This document shows positions 5,645 through 9,863 of a DNA stretch of 9,863 nt, one piece after another; within the stretch, counting starts at the first letter, position 1; every line of letters starts with the position of its first letter. The notes beneath the pieces were generated by a model. That model saw only the letters and a list, made by a program, of their open reading frames with translations. It was not told the origin of the DNA and did not search any database. A program made the translations under genes and the position numbers. This DNA is from Gammaproteobacteria bacterium (GTDB lineage: Bacteria > Pseudomonadota > Gammaproteobacteria > S012-40). The stretch covers positions 1-9,863 of the forward strand of contig WFVN01000031.1 of the NCBI GenBank assembly GCA_015491615.1, written 5' to 3'.

Positions 5645-7015
5645 TCATGTGCTCAAGCTCCTCAACAGATTGAGGTAGTCCTCGTCGATTCGGTTGTCTT
5701 CCTTGCGCAGTGCCTGAACTTTGCGACAGGCATGGAGGACGGTGGTGTGGTCGCGTCCGCCGAAAGCCTCGCCGATCTCGGGTAGGCTGTGGTTGGTGAG
5801 CTCCTTGGCCAGGGCCATGGCGATCTGGCGGGGTCGGGCGATGGAACGGGTGCGTTTCTTGGAGAGCAAGTCGGTGTAACGGATTTTGTAGTATTCGGCC
5901 ACTGTTTTCTGGATGTTGTCGATGGTGACGAGCTTGTCCTGCAGCGCGAGAAGGTCCTTGAGGGCTTCGCGCACGAAGTCCACGTCGATTTCGCGCCCAG
6001 TGAAACGGGAGTTGGCCACTACCCGGCGCAGGGCGCCCTCCAATTCACGGATGTTGGAGCGGATGCGTTTGGCGATGAAGAAGGCTACGTCACTGGGCAG
6101 GTCCACGTCCATTTCCTGGGCTTTCTTGAGGAGGATGGCTACGCGTGTCTCCAACTCCGGTGGCTCCACGGCCACCGTGAGCCCCCACCCGAAGCGAGAC
6201 TTGAGGCGTTCCTCCAGCCCGTTGACCTCTTTGGGATAACGGTCACAGGTGAGTACCACCTGCTGTTGTTCTTCCAACAAGGCATTGAATGTATGAAAGA
6301 ATTCTTCCTGGGAGCGTTCCTTGCCGGCGAAGAACTGGATGTCGTCGATGAGGAGAACGTTGAGGGTCCGGTAGTATTTCTTGAAGCGGTCGATGGCGTT
6401 GTGTTGCAGCGCCTTGACCATGTCCTGGACGAAACGTTCGGAGTGAAGGTAGGCCACCCGTGCGCCCGGGTGTTCCTGGAGGATGCGGTTGCCGATGGCG
6501 TGCATCAGGTGAGTCTTGCCCAGACCTACTCCACCATAGATGAACAGGGGGTTGTAGGACTGGCCGGGGTTGGTGGCCACTTGCTCCGAAGCGGCACGGG
6601 CCAGTTGATTGGACTTGCCCTCTACGAAACTGTCGAAGGTGAAGGCGGGGTTGAGATTGGTCTGGACGACGTTGGGGGTGTCGTCACGGCGCCGCAGGGT
6701 GGGACCCGCCGCCCGTGTCTTCTGGGCTTCAACATGGATCGCGGCGGTGGGGCGTTCGACACGCGGGCGGGAGTCGCCCTCACCGGCCACTTCCAGTTCC
6801 AAGCGGCAGTCCGAGGCCAGCTCCCGGAGGGTGTCTTGGATGCGCTCGAGGAAACGGCTGCGCACCCAATCGAGGACGAAGCGGTTGGGGGCCAGCAGGC
6901 GCAGGGTGCCGTCTTCCTCGCGCGCCTCCAGCGTGCGGATCCAGGTGTTGTAGTGCTGGGGTGGGAGCTCGTTGGCGAGGCGTTCCAGACAACGGTCCCA
7001 GAGTGGTGGTGTCAT
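5645..7015 (-). CDS. dnaA: Chromosomal replication initiator protein DnaA
   Basis: AAA+ ATPase that binds DnaA boxes, melts the origin and recruits the DnaB helicase. All four domains are present in 456 residues. Domain I (1 to about 80) starts MTPPLWDRCLERLANELPP with the Trp6 region used for self-contact and helicase loading. A short linker runs to about 118. Domain III has Walker A GGVGLGKT (161-168), Walker B LLIDDIQF (221-228), sensor 1 LTCDRYPKEV (255-264), the LKSRFGWGL arginine region (271-279) and sensor 2 NIRELEGAL (321-329). Domain IV carries the DNA-binding signature GGRDHTTVLHACRKV (419-433). ATG 7015 is preceded by GAGGA (7026-7022), six bases away. A perfect DnaA box 61 bases upstream suggests autoregulation, and another touches the stop codon. 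Divergent from rpmH; no convincing -35/-10 pair for dnaA was found. Confidence 0.99.
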   Translation of the reverse strand: MTPPLWDRCLERLANELPPQHYNTWIRTLEAREEDGTLRLLAPNRFVLDWVRSRFLERIQDTLRELASDCRLELEVAGEGDSRPRVERPTAAIHVEAQKTRAAGPTLRRRDDTPNVVQTNLNPAFTFDSFVEGKSNQLARAASEQVATNPGQSYNPLFIYGGVGLGKTHLMHAIGNRILQEHPGARVAYLHSERFVQDMVKALQHNAIDRFKKYYRTLNVLLIDDIQFFAGKERSQEEFFHTFNALLEEQQQVVLTCDRYPKEVNGLEERLKSRFGWGLTVAVEPPELETRVAILLKKAQEMDVDLPSDVAFFIAKRIRSNIRELEGALRRVVANSRFTGREIDVDFVREALKDLLALQDKLVTIDNIQKTVAEYYKIRYTDLLSKKRTRSIARPRQIAMALAKELTNHSLPEIGEAFGGRDHTTVLHACRKVQALRKEDNRIDEDYLNLLRSLST

Positions 7016-7065
7016 GCGCGGTCCTCGTGAACGTGGGGCGCGAACCGGTTGGGGAGTTTACCCTG

Positions 7066-7096
7066 CTTCCCACAACTTATCCACAGCTTGTCCAAA
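7066..7096 (+). promoter_or_regulatory. Phased triplet of DnaA boxes between dnaA and rpmH
   Basis: Three box-like words follow one another at exactly 11 bases: CTTCCCACA (7066-7074, 6 of 9), TTATCCACA (7077-7085, perfect) and TTGTCCAAA (7088-7096, 7 of 9), all in the same orientation with 2-base spacers. They lie upstream of dnaA where DnaA autorepression is usual, and 12 bases before the rpmH -35 element. They could act in dnaA control, in the origin or in both. Confidence 0.72.
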
Positions 7097-7107
7097 CGGC
7101 ATGTGCA

Positions 7108-7136
7108 TTGACTTCGAGAGGCGCGATCAGTATCTT
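7108..7136 (+). promoter_or_regulatory. Sigma-70 promoter of the rpmH operon
   Basis: TTGACT (7108-7113; 5 of 6) and TATCTT (7131-7136; 4 of 6) are separated by the optimal 17 bases. The start would fall near 7143, leaving a leader of about 34 bases before rpmH. A GATC site lies in the spacer (7125-7128), and the DnaA-box cluster ends 11 bases upstream, so DnaA occupancy could affect it. A single promoter here can serve the whole packed operon. Confidence 0.68.
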
Positions 7137-7176
7137 CTTGCGCCCTTTCGTCCCCTACTATTCGGGAAACACCGCC

Positions 7177-7311
7177 ATGAAAAGAACCTATCAGCCGCAC
7201 AACCTGCGCCGTAAGCGCACCCATGGGTTCCGGGCCCGCATGCGCACCAAGGCTGGCCGCCGCGTGCTCAGCGCCCGCCGCGCCAAGGGTCGCGCCCGTC
7301 TGGCGGTCTGA
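7177..7311 (+). CDS. rpmH: 50S ribosomal protein L34
   Basis: Small, very basic protein of the large ribosomal subunit that binds 23S rRNA. The 44 residues begin MKRTYQPHNLRRKRTHGFR and end RRAKGRARLAV, the family's diagnostic pattern; E. coli L34 has 46 residues. A modest SD (GGGA, 7164-7167) lies nine bases before ATG 7177. It is the first gene of the rightward operon, divergent from dnaA, as is usual near bacterial origins. Its stop is one base from the rnpA start, and the rnpA reading frame is open through the whole gene. Confidence 0.98.
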   Translation: MKRTYQPHNLRRKRTHGFRARMRTKAGRRVLSARRAKGRARLAV

Positions 7312-7312
7312 A

Positions 7313-7696
7313 GTGGGGGCCAGGGCGGCCGTCGGGATCTCCGAACCGGCGCCTTCCCGGACCGCCGCCATCGGCCGCCTGCGCAGCAAGACGGATTTCT
7401 CCCGCGTCTTCGAACAGCCGGATCGGGTCCTCCACGGTCGCTATTTCCGTGTTCTGATGCGCGATACGGGGCAGGATGTGTTGCGCCTGGGAATGGCCAT
7501 CGCCCGTAAGCACACACGCACGGCGGTGCGCCGCAATCTGGCCAAGCGCCTGGTGCGGGAGACCTTGCGACAGCAGGTGTCCCACTTGCCTCCGGTGGAC
7601 GTGGTGATTCTCTCCCGGCCCGGAGTGCGGGAGGCGGACCGACGCGAGCTGCGCAAAGATCTGATTGCCCTGTGGCGACGGTTGCGGGTTCGATGA
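7313..7696 (+). CDS. rnpA: Ribonuclease P protein component
   Basis: Basic protein cofactor of the RNase P ribozyme, which removes tRNA 5' leaders. With GTG 7313 it has 127 residues against 119 in E. coli. Family features are KTDFSRVF near 26-33, the basic helix AVRRNLAKRLVRE (the RNR motif; the usual RNRxKR reads RNLAKR here, keeping the first Arg-Asn and the Lys-Arg), VDVVILSRPGV and the terminal LWRRLRVR. GTG 7313 is the only start codon near the expected N-terminus, one base after the rpmH stop. The frame is open back to 7181 and an in-frame ATG lies at 7223 within rpmH, so a longer form cannot be excluded. Its stop overlaps the yidD start (ATGA). Confidence 0.94.
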   Translation: MGARAAVGISEPAPSRTAAIGRLRSKTDFSRVFEQPDRVLHGRYFRVLMRDTGQDVLRLGMAIARKHTRTAVRRNLAKRLVRETLRQQVSHLPPVDVVILSRPGVREADRRELRKDLIALWRRLRVR

Positions 7697-7923
7697 TGGC
7701 GCGTGTGTTCGTTTGGATCATTCGTGGCTACCGCTATTTCCTGAGCCCCTACCTGGGTTCCAGTTGCCGCTTCCATCCCACCTGTTCGGCTTACGCCCTG
7801 GAGGCCATCGAGCGTTTTGGTGTCTGGCGTGGCGGGTGGATGGCCCTGCGGCGCGTGTCCCGATGTCATCCCTGGCACCCCGGCGGTGTCGATCCCGTCC
7901 CTTCCATTCGGCGGAAAGATTAA
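7693..7923 (+). CDS. yidD: Membrane protein insertion efficiency factor YidD
   Basis: Small membrane-associated protein that helps the Sec/YidC route insert inner-membrane proteins. The 76 residues contain the family pattern in order: YRYFLSPYLGSSCRFHPTCS, then YALEAIERFGVWRGG, then RCHPWHPGGVDPVP, with the three conserved cysteines. The N-terminal MMARVFVWIIRGYRYFLSP is an amphipathic, probably membrane-binding helix. ATG 7693 overlaps the rnpA stop as ATGATG; ATG 7696 is an equally possible start. Its stop TAA shares its last base with the yidC ATG (TAATG), so the two partners are translationally coupled. Confidence 0.95.
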   Translation: MMARVFVWIIRGYRYFLSPYLGSSCRFHPTCSAYALEAIERFGVWRGGWMALRRVSRCHPWHPGGVDPVPSIRRKD

Positions 7924-9608
7924 TGGAAAATCAGCGTCTCCTTCTTTCGCTCGCCTTGGCGATGGTGGTCCTGCTGTTGTGGCAGGCATGGCAGACGGAC
8001 TACGGCCCGCGTCCTAATCCACCCGCTCCGACTCCCGAGTCTCCGGTGGTGGACGGTGGAAATCAGGTGGGAGCACCGGTAGTGGAGCAGTCCAAGGGGG
8101 AGGACGACGTACCCGATCAGATCACCGCCAGCGGTCTGGTGCCAGCGGTCCAGGGTGCCCCCGCGCTCAAGCGGGGTGAACGCGTTCGGGTGGTGACCGA
8201 TCTTCTGGACGTGGTCATCGATACCACCGGGGGCGATGTGCGCCGCGTGCGCCTGCTCAAATATCCGGTGAGTGTGGACGACCCTACTCCCTTCACCCTG
8301 TTGAGTGACGATCCGCAACGCCTCTACGTGGCCCAGAGCGGCTTCATTTCCGGGGCGCCGGCGCCCGACCACCACGCCGTCTATCGGGCCGAGGCCAAGG
8401 TGTACACCCTGGCCGAGGGTCAGGACACCCTGGAAGTGCCCCTCACCTGGACTAGCCCCGAGGGGGTGACGGTGACCAAGGTGTACACCTTCCACCGCGG
8501 ACGTTATCTCATCGACTTGGAGCATCGCCTGGAGAACGGTCTCGATGCGCCATGGGAAGGGCGTATCTATCGCCAATTTCAACGAAACGAGTTCGTTGAT
8601 CCCGGCCAATCCTGGTTTATCTACACCTTCACCGGTGGGGCGGTGTCCACCCCCGACAAACCTTACGAAAAGATTGATTTCGACGAATTTGACACTTGGC
8701 GTGCGCCGCAGGAGTTGATCAAGGGGGTGTGGGTAGCCTATTTGCAGCACTATTTCGTCGCCGCCTGGCTCCCCGACCAGAACGAGCTGGAGCACATCTA
8801 CACCCGCCAGGTGCCGGGCCCCCGCTACATCCTGGGCGTCGCCGCCGTGCCCGTGGAGGTGCCCGCCGGCGAGAGTGCCACCTTCCGCTCCCAGCTCTAT
8901 CTCGGGCCCAAGGAACACGATCGACTGGGGGAGATCCATCCCACCCTGAGACTCACCATCGATTACGGGGTGATGACCTTCATCGCCGAGCCCCTGTTCT
9001 GGCTTCTCAAGCAGTTCCATGCCCTCACCGGTAACTGGGGTTGGTCCATCGTCCTCCTGACCCTGCTCATCAAGGTGGTCTTCTACAAACTGTCCGAGGC
9101 CAGCTACCGCTCCATGGCCAACATGCGCCGTCTGACGCCCAAGCTCCAGGCCCTGCGAGAACGTTATGGGGAGGACCGCCAGCGCCTCTCTCAGGCGATG
9201 ATGGAGCTGTACCGTAGGGAGAAAATCAACCCTCTGAGCGGTTGCTGGCCCATCCTCGTGCAGATTCCTGTCTTCCTGGCCCTCTACTGGGTGCTGCTGG
9301 AAAGCGTGGAGCTGCGCATGGCGCCGTGGATCCTGTGGATCAAGGACCTGTCCACCAAGGACCCTTATTACGTCCTGCCCATCCTCATGGGCCTGTCCAT
9401 GTACGTGCAGCAGAAGCTCAACCCCACCGCGGGCATGGATCCCACGCACCAGAAGATCCTGCAGCTATTGCCCATCGTCTTCACCCTGTTCTTCGCCTTC
9501 TTCCCCGCCGGGTTGGTGCTCTACTGGCTGGTGAACAACACCCTCTCCATCGCCCAGCAGTGGTACATCATCCGTAAGCTGGAGAAGTCCTCCCAGAAGA
9601 CGGGATGA
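7923..9608 (+). CDS. yidC: Membrane protein insertase YidC
   Basis: Inner-membrane insertase and chaperone, acting alone or with SecYEG. The 561 residues compare with 548 in E. coli. MENQRLLLSLALAMVVLLLWQAW is the N-terminal anchor; a Pro-rich linker and a large periplasmic domain (about 55-340) mark the Gram-negative type. The insertase core follows: membrane segments near 372-392, 442-465, 482-500 and 513-540, the cytoplasmic SYRSMANMRRLTPKLQALRE hairpin, and NPLSGCWPILVQIPVF (436-451). The groove charge, Arg366 in E. coli, aligns with Lys384 here (TLLIKVVFYKL), which keeps the positive charge. ATG 7923 was chosen because MENQRLLL is the standard N-terminus and GGA (7913-7915) lies seven bases upstream; the open frame reaching back to 7665 reads nonsense over yidD. 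It overlaps mnmE by four bases. Confidence 0.98.
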   Translation: MENQRLLLSLALAMVVLLLWQAWQTDYGPRPNPPAPTPESPVVDGGNQVGAPVVEQSKGEDDVPDQITASGLVPAVQGAPALKRGERVRVVTDLLDVVIDTTGGDVRRVRLLKYPVSVDDPTPFTLLSDDPQRLYVAQSGFISGAPAPDHHAVYRAEAKVYTLAEGQDTLEVPLTWTSPEGVTVTKVYTFHRGRYLIDLEHRLENGLDAPWEGRIYRQFQRNEFVDPGQSWFIYTFTGGAVSTPDKPYEKIDFDEFDTWRAPQELIKGVWVAYLQHYFVAAWLPDQNELEHIYTRQVPGPRYILGVAAVPVEVPAGESATFRSQLYLGPKEHDRLGEIHPTLRLTIDYGVMTFIAEPLFWLLKQFHALTGNWGWSIVLLTLLIKVVFYKLSEASYRSMANMRRLTPKLQALRERYGEDRQRLSQAMMELYRREKINPLSGCWPILVQIPVFLALYWVLLESVELRMAPWILWIKDLSTKDPYYVLPILMGLSMYVQQKLNPTAGMDPTHQKILQLLPIVFTLFFAFFPAGLVLYWLVNNTLSIAQQWYIIRKLEKSSQKTG

Positions 9609-9863
9609 GCAACGACACCATCGTCGCCATCGCTACCCCCCCCGGGCGGGGTGGGGTGGGGATCGTGCGCGTTTCCGGGCCGGCTGCGCCGGCCATCGCC
9701 CGTGCCTTGGCTGGTGAACTGCCGCCGCCCCGCCACGCCCGTTACGGGCCCATCCGCGACCGTTCGGGAAACTTGCTGGACCAGGGGCTCACCCTGTTCT
9801 TCCCCGCCCCCCACTCCTACACCGGAGAGGACGTGGTGGAGTTCCAGGTGCACGGCGGGCCGG
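9605..9863 (+). CDS. mnmE: tRNA modification GTPase MnmE, N-terminal part
   Basis: With MnmG, MnmE adds the aminomethyl or carboxymethylaminomethyl group to wobble uridine U34 of certain tRNAs. Only the first 86 codons and one base are present, covering most of the N-terminal folate-binding domain; the helical and GTPase domains lie outside. MSNDTIVAIATPPGRGGVGI, LDQGLTLFFPAPHSYTGEDV and EFQVHGGP match E. coli MnmE closely. The ATG overlaps the yidC stop (ATGA), and no strong SD is seen, so translation is probably coupled. Codons 11-19 hold an 8-C run followed by a G-quadruplex-like block. The usual continuation is mnmG, rsmG, parA, parB, which would supply the partner of the parS site. Confidence 0.97.
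   Translation, partial: MSNDTIVAIATPPGRGGVGIVRVSGPAAPAIARALAGELPPPRHARYGPIRDRSGNLLDQGLTLFFPAPHSYTGEDVVEFQVHGGP
9644..9661 (+). other. Tight G-quadruplex motif at the start of mnmE
   Basis: GGG C GGGG T GGGG T GGGG: four G-runs with three single-base loops, the most stable loop class for a G-quadruplex, on the mRNA-like strand 40 bases into the gene. It encodes GRGGVG, a conserved MnmE motif, but depends on choosing GGG and GGT glycine codons. Eight cytosines (9636-9643) directly precede it and could pair with it as a hairpin instead. Confidence 0.5.

Noticed and set aside
5436..5648. 70-codon minus-strand frame in the dnaA-dnaN gap, starting ATGA over the dnaA stop
   Set aside because: The overlap looks operon-like, but the translation (Thr/Pro/His/Ser-rich) has no protein character and the same bases are explained by DnaA boxes and other origin signals.
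5789..7030. Plus-strand open frame (413 codons) opposite dnaA
   Set aside because: Shadow of dnaA codon structure; no domain, no plausible SD, and the opposite strand has all the DnaA motifs.
7665..7922. 86-codon upstream extension of yidC
   Set aside because: It runs over yidD in another frame; MENQRLLL at 7923 is the family N-terminus and the signal-anchor helix must be near the start.
9334..9342. DnaA-like box (minus-strand TGATCCACA, 8 of 9) in yidC
   Set aside because: Isolated in a coding region, within the conserved WILWIKD codons and without neighbouring boxes; chance is enough.
7920..9449. Long minus-strand open frame (509 codons) opposite yidC
   Set aside because: It is an antisense shadow of a strongly conserved YidC; the translation is His/Gly/Val-rich with no recognisable domain, and such frames are frequent in GC-rich genes.
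1..9863. Mobile elements, CRISPR arrays, tRNA or rRNA genes, phage or defence genes
   Set aside because: No terminal repeats with transposase, no regular spacers, no structural RNA and no unknown gene were seen; all coding space is taken by recognised core genes.

Overview
This is the replication-origin neighbourhood of a bacterial chromosome, and every stretch longer than about 250 bases is accounted for. The gene set and order (dnaA-dnaN-recF-gyrB on the minus strand; rpmH-rnpA-yidD-yidC-mnmE on the plus strand), a GyrB of 814 residues, a DnaN of exactly 366 residues ending MPMRL and a RecF of about 357 residues all fit a gammaproteobacterium or a close relative, with fairly high GC. Genus cannot be read from the sequence. 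A class I fructose-1,6-bisphosphatase next to gyrB would suit an autotroph, but that is only a hint.

Layout, left to right. 1-685: 5' part of fbp (minus, cut by the window edge). 686-783: spacer with a probable fbp promoter and an 8-bp perfect hairpin. 784-5421: gyrB, recF and dnaN, tightly packed on the minus strand. A perfect 16-bp parS palindrome lies inside the last codons of recF. 5422-5644: a 223-bp non-coding gap with a perfect DnaA box, several degenerate boxes, a G-rich block and an AT-rich end. This is the best candidate for part of oriC. 5645-7015: dnaA. 7016-7176: divergent intergenic region with a second perfect DnaA box inside an 11-bp-phased triplet, plus the rpmH promoter. 7177-9863: the rpmH-rnpA-yidD-yidC-mnmE operon, whose genes touch or overlap at every junction; mnmE is cut by the right edge.

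The genes work together as follows. DnaA opens the origin, DnaN is the polymerase clamp, RecF loads RecA at gaps and GyrB is the ATPase half of gyrase. The rightward operon joins ribosomal protein L34, the RNase P protein, two membrane-insertion proteins (YidD, YidC) and the tRNA wobble-uridine enzyme MnmE. Apart from dnaA relative to a dnaA-dnaN origin, all genes are transcribed away from the origin.

No undescribed multi-gene system is present: this is conserved core-genome sequence. The points worth a second look are small embedded signals: parS inside recF, phased DnaA boxes on both sides of dnaA, the fbp leader hairpin, the rnpA frame that stays open through rpmH, and a very tight G-quadruplex motif at the start of mnmE.
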